A stretch of 64,000 nucleotides of DNA, taken from positions 10,478,001 through 10,542,000 of the forward strand of contig OX388348.1 of the NCBI GenBank assembly GCA_947579665.1, given 5' to 3'. The notes beneath the pieces were generated by a model. That model saw only the letters and a program-made list of their open reading frames with translations. It did not search any database and had not been told where the DNA came from. Made by a program: the position numbers and the translations under genes. Positions 43,390-53,905 of this stretch are shown piece by piece; the first letter of the stretch is position 1, and every line of letters starts with the position of its first letter. Source of the DNA: Sympetrum striolatum (Eukaryota > Arthropoda > Insecta > Odonata > Libellulidae).

Positions 43390-43743
43390 TAAGTCGTCTC
43401 TTGTTTCGGCGTGCATTGTTCTAAATGCGCGCGAAATTGTTCACTGTAGATATTACATCGATCTTGTTCGCTAATGATTAATTCGGACCTTCCTCGTTGT
43501 GTCAACCAATCGGCCACGCCCACCCTAAACGCCGTTTCCAGTTCGTTAAGCCGTCTTTTGTTTCAGCCGTTGATGGCTGTCATTTTTAAGACATTTATTT
43601 CTTGAGGAAGCAATGTCTTGGAAGAGTGCACATTTTCACCTTTTCTCAAATGCTCTCGTCTGCTGAAATTTTTTTCTTTTATTGCGTGCGTTCTTGTTTT
43701 TGTTTTCATCTGTGCAATGATCAGCAATGTTGATCCAGAAGAG
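43390..43743 (+). promoter_or_regulatory. Candidate host promoter and first exon
   Basis: This 350-bp stretch is less AT-rich and has more CG dinucleotides than its surroundings. It holds CCAAT (43505-43509), a GC-box-like CCACGCCCACCC, and a 21-bp direct repeat at 43390-43410 and 43547-43567 (TAAG-C/T-CGTCT-C/T-TTGTTTC). Downstream an ATG at 43717 begins MISNVDPEE and runs into a donor, gtaatg, at 43744. This could be a 5' UTR plus nine codons of a host gene transcribed to the right. No later exon was found within the window, so it remains a hypothesis. Confidence 0.25.
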
Positions 43744-45051
43744 GTAATGTTATTTACATTAATATTTATGTGACTGATTTTGATTAATTCATTCTTTTCG
43801 AGACAAAAAACGATTCTGGATGAGGTCTATGTTTTCATGTAAATATTGAAAAAAATCTTCAACAAATACACTACCTCCGGATACCCATTACTTTCAATTT
43901 CAAATGGCAAGAATATTTAGCGGCTGATTTCGTTACATTTTTATCCAATTTTTCATTATTCCCTACAGAATTCAACGACTAACCTGTTATCTATTATATA
44001 AAAAGTGAACTCACTTTTAAATGAACTTTCGATAAATTTGTGTCCCAAAGAAAAAGTTATTAAATAACTGCAAAATCAGTGGTATATTTGGATTAACCTT
44101 CACCCATAAGTTCAATGGTAAATGTAATTGTTTTCAATCATAGCAAACGAAAGACTCAATTCGTTTAAAAGTTAACTCCGTGAGAAAGAAAAGAGGATAT
44201 AGTGTTGCTAGACACATTCGGCAAACGAATGTCTCACTCATCGTTGTTAATACGCAATCACGAACATGTCTTATCACTGATTAGAAATAAGTAGATAACT
44301 TCTCTTTGTAACTATCAGGAGGGACGCCCTAACGCTAAAATACGGTAAACAACGTCGGCCGTCCTAAAATATTAATCTGAAGGATGGGAAGTGATCGCCT
44401 CTCTGTGATTTCGCATGTAAGCAGAGACAGACGATAGTTTCTCTTAATTCTCTCGAAAAAGTAAGGAAAACTTCTCTCTTTTCCTTTGGCTCAGCTCCAA
44501 ACATTGATATATCAGGAAAATGCCAGTGAACTTTCTCTGCATGACATGTTGTTGTATCGTAGCCATGCCAACGACCAAACACTGCCAAGAAAATAGGACT
44601 CATACCGCAGTCTGTTAATTTTATTACTCACCTCTGACTTAACTGCATTCCTTAAAATTTAATTTCCAACGTAGTCTTCGGAGAATCTCCGTTAATCTTA
44701 GCCTTTTACGAAAGCCTATGAATATAAGGAATGAAATTGGAACACGGATGATAATATATTACAGGTTTAAACTTCTGATTAGCCTCTGAATGACAATATC
44801 GGAATAATGAAAGTTTACTAATATTTTCTGGTTGGGTAGTCGTCAGTTTCAAATTCGTCTATAAAATCTTTTAGCGTCTAATTTATTGAAATCCTATTTT
44901 TAGATATTCCAGTAAGGATCCAAAAAATGAGGTCCGCAAACGACACAGCAAAGGTTTTTGGAAGCAAAGAAGTGCGCTTTATTTTTGTAATTCAATGTTC
45001 TGCGGCAAAAATATATATTTAGATTATTTGACGGAATGAGAATTGTTGAAT
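43744..45051. other. Unassigned AT-rich DNA
   Basis: A minus frame at 44364-44603 (79 codons) has no known motif. No repeats or RNA genes recognised. Confidence 0.4.
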
Positions 45052-45107
45052 AATTGTCTATGTAAGAACCCTGCAAGCATCTTTCGGCGTGTGGCAGGGG
45101 GTCTTTG
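45052..45107 (-). repeat. LINE family B 3' end, truncated copy
   Basis: The minus strand reads CCCCCTGCCACACGCCGAAA, then GATGCTTGCAGGGTTCTTAC and ATAGACAA, nearly identical to 52801-52846. It is a 5'-truncated insertion of about 50 bp consisting only of the conserved 3' hairpin region. Confidence 0.8.
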
Positions 45108-48069
45108 CGGAGATTGAGATCGAGAAAAAATGATATGCGGAAGAGAAAGAGTGATGTTGAGCAGCATTATTTCCCTCATTTAGAGATTGTTGTCATAAGA
45201 CTTGAATTTACTTTCTCTAACCATTGAACTTCTTATCTAATGATTTAAAATTGTTATTTAGTTATTATTTAATGCATACGCTGAATTTTGGTATGATTAC
45301 CAGGTGGCAGCGGTCGAAATTATTACTTAACCATGTTAAAGTCGATATAACAGTAGTTTTATTTTCTTTATTAACAAGATAATATTTAATTCTTTATTCG
45401 GCAATAAGATAAAGCAAAGTCAAGGCAACACAAAAATATAATTTTAGATGAATATTCAACCTGAAAGCTACGTCACAAAGGCGATAATATCAGCATTGAC
45501 GCCCTCATTAAAACCCAAACGAAATCCCTTACAATCGGCTCAACCATGTTGCTCGTCCAACCGAAACAGAAATTCCTTCCGGCGAATTGCCTCACTCGCC
45601 GACCATAGAAACCATCCCCATGGTGCGATCTCTTTTCGAATCCGGGAATTCCACAAAAAACTCCTTATGTCCCTTCAATTGCCTCCAGAGCATACACCTT
45701 CACCGCAGTTTTCCTTATTGCCTTTAAGCAAAATAATGCCAATAGAAATTTTAGCCCACTTTTTGGCCGTTTGAGCTTTCGCTATTGCAATCTATATTTC
45801 TCTAATAAAATCTAAATTTACTTATATTTTGCTTTTAACTCTCGGAGCCCTTTTTATCCTGCTTCTTCAAGATTCACATTCTTTGAGGCGAGTAAATCTT
45901 TCTTATATGATCACTTTTGTAAATTAAAAAAGAATGTATTTACAGTAAAAGTTTGCAATGAATTAATGTTTCTTTCCGAACACAGATCTTCCTCTTTCCA
46001 GGAAGGTACACTTCTATTTCCTCACTTCTTTTTACTCAGGTTGACGCCATCAACTTTAACTGAAGTAAATGAATCTCAGAGCTCAAACGAACAAAATATA
46101 AATTCATATTATACAAATATCAAGTCCATAATTGTACTAGTCTCTTATTGTTTCTTATCTTTCGCTTTTTTCCATTTCTTCATTTGAGGATTGTTTGCCC
46201 ACATTAAGAGCGAGCATTTCTTTATCTTCCTCGAACAGATCTGTTACAAATGGCATTCAGTTTAAACGACTTGTTCAGAAAGATCTGCATTCAAGTGTGT
46301 CATCTTTGGAACATGCCATTTACTTCTTCTTGGCTGCGACTTTCCTACGAGAGCACCCTCGTTATTTGGAGCTCTCTGTTTGATAACTGAATCTCAGAGT
46401 TGGAGTCATTAATGACAGGATAATGAAGGAATGCGAAAGAGGCTGAGATTAAGCGTCCATTATAAAAGGAGGCTTTTTTATATTGGTTTGTACACGTGGA
46501 TAATGGATACATGAAAACAGAATGACGTATCAGAAGAATGAAAGTAGTTCAACGAGAGGAATAAGAGCGAGAAAGAGTTGGTCAAAAATGAATTAATTGC
46601 AGAAAAGAAAAGATACCTTCACTAATAGAAGATCAACGCCTAGTGGAAATTGTATGCATAGGATAGGATTATGATTAAAATTGTCTTGATTACCTAGCAG
46701 GGTTACGTTTATCGTTTATGCTGCAAAAATAGTCAAAGAGTAAATAAAAAATGTCCACCGACCAATTTGGGTTGTCTTGTTGATCTTGTTGACGATGTTC
46801 TGTTTTTGAGATTCTTTGTAAATTTATCTGCGATATTCCCCCACTTTCACTTAATTGCTCTTCATGTAATGCATATTTCATTGAGAATTTCAGACTTATA
46901 ATTATTTTTGTAACTTTAAATAAATCAACATAAATTTAATCCATAAAAACTGTATTCACTTCATATTCATTTTACATTTCTTTTTTAATTGTCGCGTAAG
47001 CAGTAACTTTCGATCAAAAAAGAGAGCCCTTCCACTTTTATTTTCAATTAATAATGATTATAATAAACTTCCATTGTGTTAAATAATAATGTAGTCAATA
47101 ATTGGCTTATCTTGTTATCGCTTCGTGCACTTAACCGAAGCAATGAGCAAATAAGTCTTTTACTTTGAAGAGTTGTCTTTTCGGATAATTGTAAAATATT
47201 TTTATATACGAGTGCAGTTTTCTACGCGTGATGTTACATTTGATACCTTGCACCTTTGTGTCTAATGAATTACACAAAAATAAAATGGCTAGTCCTGTGA
47301 CTGTATTGAATTGCATAGCGAATGAAATCCTGTCTGAAGCAGCAAACAATTCGGCTTTTCATGTATAAAATCACTTTCTTTAATGCAATCCATGGGCGTT
47401 GTCAATTCACTCGTTTCGTTTATCCTCGGAAGGAGGGAGGCAGATGCGTTGTTACGGTAGTTTGGGTGGTGTCGCACCTCTTGGGGTCGTGTTTTGCGGA
47501 GATTTACGCGGCAAAAACCGCCAAGACAATGAGATAACGAGCTTCGAACTTCCTCAGGAACTTAACTCAGCTTTGCTGCCATCTATTCTTTTAGGGATGT
47601 TTCGCTTTTTGTGCTGCCATCTGTTAATTATTGGTATTCTACTCCTTGATGCGAGATTGTTTTTGCTGCACATCGTCCGAATTTCGGTCACAATAATCAC
47701 TTTTGCTTTACGGCATCCCTTGAACCCTCTCGGGCATTATCAGTGTCATTTAGCAATAATATTCCACTGACACAATGTGGTATTAATAATAGAAAAAAGT
47801 CCTTACCAGAGACGACGCATCAAAGGAAAACACAACTACATTACAATTTGTTTGTTCATCTCCTAGTGATAATACAGTGTTATAATCCCTTCCAATGAAT
47901 GATTACAGTGCTGTATTTTTCGTCAGAAAAAACTAGTGGATGTAAATACAGTAGAAGAACTCAGTTAAACGCTTCATTCTACTTTTTAAGATTGACCTTT
48001 CCAGACTCTTGTCATTTGCTATTATCCATTCAACGTAAAAACCAGTATGTATGATGGCCTCGTGCATTT
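45108..48069. other. Unassigned AT-rich DNA
   Basis: The longest frames (45448-45774, 108 codons; 47399-47770, 123 codons, both plus) lack recognisable domains. The latter overlaps opposite-strand frames. A slightly GC-richer patch lies at 47390-47540. No repeats or RNA genes recognised. Confidence 0.4.
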
Positions 48070-48191
48070 TTTACTTTCTCCATATACGAAGTATAGAGAA
48101 AGTATTGTTTTCATGAAAAAAATCGACTTCGAGATTTCAAGGGAAATACATTTTTTGGGGTCCCTAGAACACGTTTTGACCATTTTCGGAA

Positions 48192-48238
48192 TGATGTCTG
48201 TGTGTATGTGTGTGTGTGTGTGTGTGTGTATGTGTGCT
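48192..48238 (+). repeat. (TG)n microsatellite
   Basis: GTCTGTGTGTATGTG followed by an uninterrupted (GT) run and TATGTGTGC, about 45 bp. The frames across it are artefacts. Confidence 0.95.
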
Positions 48239-48240
48239 TG

Positions 48241-48865
48241 TGGGCGCTTTAACGTATTCATTGTATCAACACCAAACTTCATATATAGCACTGTAGTTGG
48301 TGCTGTCAGAGTTGATTAGTTTTTGGAGTACATCGGTTAACCGGAAGTCGAGCTTTCTTCTTCGAAGCAAATTTCCGTTTGGGCAAAATATCTCCATAAA
48401 TTTGATATTTAGTTATATACTATTTTCAATAAAGGTTTTAGAAAATGTAATTTACTATAACTTTTGTATTAAACATACTTTTGTATCACTGATTTTTTAG
48501 GAGTTATTCGTGAAATATTGATAAACCGGAAGTAGCTGATTTTGAACTTTGTGGGCGCTCTAACATGAAAACTTTTTGTTGTTTCAACACCAAATTTCAT
48601 ACATAGTATTTTGGTTGATTTTTTTAGTTGGTTAGGTTTTGAAATAAATCGGTTAACCGAAATTTGAGCTTTATTCCTCGAAGCAAATTTCCGTTTTTGC
48701 AAAATATCTCCATTAATATAATATTTAGGTAAATACAATTTTTATAAAAGTTTTAGAAAATAAAATTTACTACAACTTTTGTATTAATACATTTTCGTAT
48801 CACTGAATTTTTAGGAGTTATTCATGAAATACTGATAAACCAGAAGTTGCTGATGATGAACTTTG
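48241..48865 (+). repeat. Two tandem 311-314-bp repeat units
   Basis: Unit 1 (48241-48551) and unit 2 (48552-48865) each start GTGGGCGCT and share TCAACACCAAA, CGGTTAACCG, CGAAGCAAATTTCCGTTT, GCAAAATATCTCCAT, ACTTTTGTATTAA and GATAAACC in the same order. A third unit begins at 48866 but ends after GGGCGCTGTGGGC. Identity is roughly 75-80% by eye. Confidence 0.88.
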
Positions 48866-49051
48866 TGGGCGCTGTGGGCAAAAGGCCAATTTCATCGTTT
48901 TTCATCGAACATGACCCGTAAAACATTATTTATAATGTTTGTGACGTAAAAGATAATATGATATAAATTAATCACTTATCTTCCATGTTTAGGTTGAATA
49001 TAGAGTTCGAAAATACTGTCGTAGATTAATATTTACATCTTATATATGGAG

Positions 49052-52000
49052 AAAGTCATGTGCTGGCCACATCAGATTTTTCTTTACGACACACGGTGTT
49101 GCAACTTTAGCTTATAAAATGAAAGTTGAGCTGCATTCATTTTAGAATTTTTCAGCGTAGAGTAAACCGCAGATTGAAGTCTGTTAGATAAAATTCTAAT
49201 ATAGACTGAAAAAATGACAAGTTGTATCGTCATAAAGTGATATTTAGGGAAAATTGGGAAGTAGTAACTTTTCTTCTCTGAACTTAGCTACAACTACATT
49301 CGCAGCGAGTCGATCGAATTTGTCATATTTTTCTTCGCCAAATTTGTAAACATCATCTTTATATCATAAATTTCCACAAAATCACAGCGGCCTCCGTAGA
49401 TTATGGAACAATAATCCTACATTTGTTTCATCTCTCATTCATTTCTTAGCTTATAAAATCCAATGGAAGGGATGAATCTTTGGAAGGAGACTCAAAGGAC
49501 AAAAACTGGTCGCGGTAAAGTTTGCCTCTTCCAGCTGATGATAAATGCTTCTCTTCTCAGTTAGATAATTATAGACTACCTTCTTAGCTGAAGATTGTCT
49601 TCTAATTTCGCATTCTTATAGATGTCAGCACAAGTCACCACCACTAATGTTCACTGACTTAAGTTGATCATTATATTTCCTAGCAATGTTCAAGACATTT
49701 TAATATCATTCTTTACCTAAATGACGCCATCAAAATCAGAAATATTAATTTTCTCGAGAACTCGGCCAAATGAAGACTGAACCTATTTCCTTTATTTTAT
49801 TGCTTCCTTGTCCTTATAATCTCCGATAGCTATCAATTGCACTTTCACCTACAAAAGTACTGAAATATTTAAGTAAACGTTCCAACGAGAAAGATTATAT
49901 CAATAGCAAAATTGGCTACCCATACCAGGACACGAAAAAGGAATTTCTAAAACCCATAGATGACAAATTTAAAACTCTTATTATTAACACAGTAATGAAT
50001 CGATTGAATTTTCTGAATGTATTGAATTTAATACCTTTTCTTTCTTACGATATAATATTTATCGTTACTTTTCAGGAAATTAAGCTTCCGTAAGTTGGTA
50101 TTCCGCGAGTTCATTGGTTCTTAAACTGTACATTACATTGGTGTAATAGATATTCGAACAGCAACGACATCTTCAGTTCCTCAGCCGTATCCATACACGA
50201 TACAGCGTGCTAATGTGTTTTTCTTATGCGTAGGGTTACAAGGTCGTAAATCCGGGTTTTCCGCTTGTATTCAACGAGGTGCGGAGCGTCGAGATCCCTT
50301 TAATTCATTAACAGCTGAGTAAATAACACAATTTCGTAATATTCATACCAAATTTATTATTATTTATTCATTAATAAGTGTAGTGTTCAAATTACGAAGT
50401 TGCCTTTCTATGGCTTCCGCAATTTCACATCGGTTATGCCACTAACAGCTTTTCCAATTTCCATTTCCCTAAACAAACGAAGGTGGTTGAGAAAGAATAA
50501 TCAATGAAATTACTTATTTTATTTATTAGTGGCTGATTTTTTTCTAAATTACCGTTGGAATTAGATATGAGCAAAATAAATTGGAAAACTGAAATAAAAA
50601 ATCCCTTACAACAGAAATTGGCCATTGAAATACTCTTGCTTTAGCAAAGTTTTGTTTTGCACAGACTTAATTGTGAATGAAATAAAACCACTTTTCTAGA
50701 GAAACCGTTAAAAATATATTCTATGTTAACTTTGCACAATTCCGCGCAAAAATGAGAAAAAACAAATATACACAAGCACGACATCTTTCGACGCATGAGC
50801 GTCATTATCAAGTGAATAATAGTAATCATAGGAATATTGCGACAAAATGGCGGAAGAGGACTCTTTTGCAAAGCCATGTTCTTTGTCGTGTTGTGTTTTC
50901 GGGTCTGAAGGAAAAGCGTTTTTGTCGGATTCAAAAATGTTTTGCTACGATTAAAATATAATACTATTCAATAGTTTTGACGATCACTTTCTCTTTTCTC
51001 GATATTTTTGAGAGATAGAAGCAATACTTTGAAACGCAATTTTAATTTTAATTTTGATTTAGAATTCTGAGCAACATTCATATCCCTGGATTAATAGTTG
51101 TTCAGGGAGTGGGTTGGTCTGAGCAAAGGAAGCTAAATTAATAAACCCCAAATAATGCAATTCTAAATTGGTGGATACAGTGGAAGCTGTTACTTGCGGA
51201 AGGAGTTGGAGAAAAAATGTTTCTCTAGCATCTGAGTGGAGGAATTCCACCAACTTCCTCAAACACTTGATGAGGAAATCTCAAGTACTCGTGTTGATGC
51301 AAGTTTAGACAGATTCGACACACTCTTGAGATGAACTTTGGCTGCTAATTTGCGTAATTAAGGTTTGGAGTGATGAGTGGATTTGCAATGCAGCAAACGC
51401 CTGCAATGCGGACTACCTTAACATTCAGAAATATCGCTTTTACGCACGACCACACGAACATCGGACATTCGGGGAAAAGCTTAGTTGTTGTTATAGATGG
51501 GTCCTTCATTAGCCTCTCTTCTTCCGCGGCTAATGCACTTCACTTATAAACTGAAGCAAACTAAACGAAGAGAAGTGATAAAATGATCGAAACTTTGTTG
51601 CTAAGCAAAGGAATACGGAAATGAAGTTCGGTAGATGCTTAGAACACAAATAAGTCGATTATCTTTTTCGATGTTATTAAAATGGAGTACTTTCATACCC
51701 ATTTAATAAATATCGAGTAGGTCCAGCTCCATGTTTTCCTCTTCAATGCCTTCCAAGTTTTCTCATTACTGAACTATGGACGAAGTTCCGTGCGTTCATT
51801 ATGTGCCCCATGACATTGTATAATCCTCGGTGTGTGTCCACCATCTGTCACCCTCTTACAAGCATCACCACCGCCTGCGTCCATGCGTCTTACGTTACAC
51901 ACAGTCCTATTACCTCTTTGTTTTCCTAACTACTGCTGAGTGTGTCGAAACTTGGTTTCAATTAAATGTTTCATTAATTTATATAATAGTAGTGTATGCC

Positions 52001-52294
52001 ATGTGTATTTTTATGATAGTAAGTTCTGATACAATTAAAAGCAGCAAAATTGGCCTATACAAAATTTTGCAATTTAATTATTTATAAATATTCTCGCAAT
52101 TTTGAATAGTTATTAAAATAAATCAAAATTTCAAGAATTTTTTTCATTTGCCTTTTTTTGGCTCATTCATGCATTCATTCATGCAATCAATCACTTCTCG
52201 ACTAAATACGAAATAATGAATCTAAGTAACTTCGTGCTATTAATGTAACTTTCAGTTGACTGATTCATCTTCTAAAATCAATGATATTCTTTGA
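49052..52294. other. Unassigned AT-rich DNA
   Basis: Near 50770-50815 the minus strand has ATAATGACGCTCATGCGTCG then AAAGATGTCG, which recalls the hammerhead-like cores of Penelope-type elements but lacks CUGANGA. Near 50085 a good acceptor, TTACTTTTCAG, precedes a short open stretch (KLSFRKLVFREFIGS then stop), which may be chance. No gene recognised. Confidence 0.4.
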
Positions 52295-52309
52295 TTGCGA
52301 TACGCTATT

Positions 52310-52860
52310 ACGTATGTGGAAAAGCCCTTAAGAAACGGCTTCATTGAAAGAATAGTCGGTAGTAGCGAAGAAAAAGTTCGCGAGCGATGTTACTTAGCGT
52401 TAGTTAGGCCTCACCTTGAGTATGCATGTAGTGTATGGGACCCCGCCGAGAAATGTCATATTCGGGATTTAGAAAAAGGTACGACGAAAGGCGATACGAT
52501 TTGTAAAGAATTGCTACGATAAAACAGCGAGTGTCACTCAGATGTTACAGGACGCGGGATGGGAATCACTAGAAGATAGAAGAAAAATTCAAAGGATAAA
52601 TTTATTAAATAAGTTCAGAGAAATTACGTTCTCAGATGAAGTAACAGATATAATACGACTCCCCTGTTATATGGGCCGTGCTGATACTGCCCGAAAGATT
52701 AGGGAAATAGATGCTAGAACAAATCGCTTTAAAAGTTCATTTTTTCCGCGAAGTATACGCGAAAGCAACCGTTTAGGAAAATAGAGTCAAGGTGCTTGCA
52801 CCCCCTGCCACACGCCGAAAGGCGGCTTGCAGGGTTCTTACATAGACACAGACATAAACG
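52310..52860 (+). mobile_element. LINE family B, RT C-terminus and 3' UTR
   Basis: The first frame gives GFIERIVGSSEEKVRERCYL, ALVRPHLEYACSVWDPAEKC and HIRDLEK. After a frameshift near 52480 it continues NCYDKTASVTQML as MLQDAGWESLEDRRKIQRIN, LLNKFREITF and RFKSSFFPRSIRESNRLGK, with a stop at 52783-52785. LVRP.LEY...VW.P and the basic, F-rich end are typical of LINE C-termini (CR1/L2-like). The 3' UTR is short and carries a conserved hairpin. Catalytic motifs are absent because the copy is 5'-truncated, and the frameshift makes it inactive. Truncated relatives are at 22930, 45052 and 53470. Confidence 0.88.
52803..52834 (+). other. LINE B 3'-UTR hairpin with GAAA tetraloop
   Basis: The outer stem CCCTGC/GCAGGG (52803-52808, 52829-52834) encloses an inner stem CGCC-GAAA-GGCG (52813-52824). 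Copies at 45052 and 22930 keep the outer stem and the GAAA loop but have lost some inner pairs. Its place just after the stop suggests a template-recognition role, which is inferred. Confidence 0.7.
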
Positions 52861-52954
52861 CTATTGGAAAGTCCACATTCACCTTTTCTTTGTCAATTAC
52901 TATTTTATTCTTAAATATTTGAAATCTCCGGCATTCATTTTATAAGGGAGAATT

Positions 52955-53044
52955 AAGATCACTTGGTGTCGAACCCAGAACTTTTTTTAAGGTATGTATA
53001 ACGACCTGGTATACTGATGACACTAATTTAATACAAAGTTTGAG
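52955..53044 (-). repeat. tRNA-like SINE head candidate
   Basis: The minus strand carries GGGTTCGACACC (B-box) preceded by AGGTCGTTATACATACCT, which can pair as an anticodon-like stem. The same AGGT...ACCT plus GGTTCGA order occurs at 31539-31680. No tail or target duplication was identified. Confidence 0.4.
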
Positions 53045-53410
53045 TTGGGGAAATTATCCATCGCAGAACTTTTTTCATCCACCAAATCTTCTGCTATAGA
53101 CCACCCGCATTGGCTTAGTCTTAATTTTGTTGACAACCTTTCCCAATTCCCCAAAGAAAATGTCAGACCCGCCTTCTACAACCCGAAGAATCTCCGCTAT
53201 TTTTCAAATAATTATTCGATTATAATGATTATGATCAAAAGGATGAATTCGAGTCCCTCATATGTTCCGGCATATATAAGTTAACTTGCGATGATTGTGA
53301 TGCAGTATGCATAGGTCAAACGGGTATTTCGTAGTATTTCTGTTCGCGTTAATGAGCACAAAAAGTCATTCGAAAAAAATGTCCTTTAATTCCCATTTCG
53401 CTAAAAACTT
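53045..53410 (+). pseudogene. Penelope-like element, GIY-YIG endonuclease region
   Basis: The plus frame reads VRPAFYNPKNLRYFSNN; after a frameshift, DEFESLICSGIYKLTCDDCD and AVCIGQTG, a stop, then in another frame SVRVNEHKKSFEKN and SHFAKN. GIY and YIG (here CIG) separated by about ten residues, a nearby CxxC, QTG, and the R.NEH motif are the GIY-YIG nuclease that terminates Penelope-like retroelements. It nicks target DNA for integration. The RT domain lies upstream in intact elements but is absent here, and at least two frameshifts and a stop break the rest. Confidence 0.82.
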
Positions 53411-53469
53411 ATGGTATTAATACCATCAGGTACTACTTAGTAAAGGTACAGTGTAGCATAATTGGAACG

Positions 53470-53760
53470 TTACAATTTTAGTATACCTCAACGACCTTAG
53501 CAACTACAATGAAGGTAAAGTTAGGATATTCGCAGACGACACCTTAATTTACTAGTAAATTAGAGAGGATAGATATACCCTATCGAATGACGTACATTTT
53601 ATAATGGAATGGTGCGATGAGTAGTGTTGGAGGCCCTGTTGACAAGTGTCGCATTCGAGAATCAGAACATCGGAAAGCTTCGTTAGGAATTGCTGCTATA
53701 AAACAGTGAGCGTTACTCTATTGTATCGATTAGGAAAATTATCATTCAAGATTCGGAAGC
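53470..53760 (+). pseudogene. LINE family B RT fragment with internal deletion
   Basis: LVYLNDLSNYNEGKVRIFAD then DTLIY holds the catalytic F-ADD motif, followed by two stops, REDRYTLSNDVHFIMEWCDE, then a jump to DKCRIRE and FVRNCCYKTVSVTLLY. The last block corresponds to HIRDLEK...VKNCYDKTASVTQML at 52450-52540, so this is the same family with the intervening RT thumb deleted. Confidence 0.78.
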
Positions 53761-53824
53761 CCAAATTCTCAATGGAGAGAAACAAAACGAGAAAATCCCT
53801 AGAGTATAATAGCGTATGATATCG

Positions 53825-53905
53825 TATGGAAAAGTCATGCTCGCCAGGGTCTCGAACCAAGATCTTTCATCCTTCAGTCGCATGTTCAAATCTAAATGAG
53901 CAGTT
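53825..53905 (-). repeat. tRNA-like SINE head candidate
   Basis: The minus strand reads ATGCGACTGAAGGATGAAAG then ATCTTGGTTCGAGACCCTGG, containing a good B-box (GGTTCGAGACC). The A-box is unclear and no intact tRNA fold is evident. Confidence 0.4.

Larger units (their letters stand above)
48070..49051. mobile_element. Repeat element with short inverted ends and two internal 312-bp tandem units
   Basis: ACTTTCTCCATATA at 48070-48083 is inverted at 49038-49051 (TATATGGAGAAAGT). Next to the left end, ACTTTCTC and GAGAAAGT form a subterminal hairpin. Then come a conserved-looking block (GAAAAAAATCGACTTCGAG, TTTTTTGGGGTCCCTAGAAC, CCATTTTCGGAATGATGTC), a (TG)n tract and two tandem units. Similar sequence occurs in other arthropod genomes as far as I recall. 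It has no coding capacity and is probably a non-autonomous DNA element. Target duplications were not clear. Confidence 0.6.

Noticed and set aside
48022..48319. 89- and 90-codon frames around the TG tract
   Set aside because: Created by the simple repeat (HTHTHT and CVCVCV runs).
50770..50815. Third hammerhead-like motif on the minus strand
   Set aside because: Has a GACGC/GCGTC stem followed by GAAAG, but the CUGANGA box is not met; too weak to annotate.
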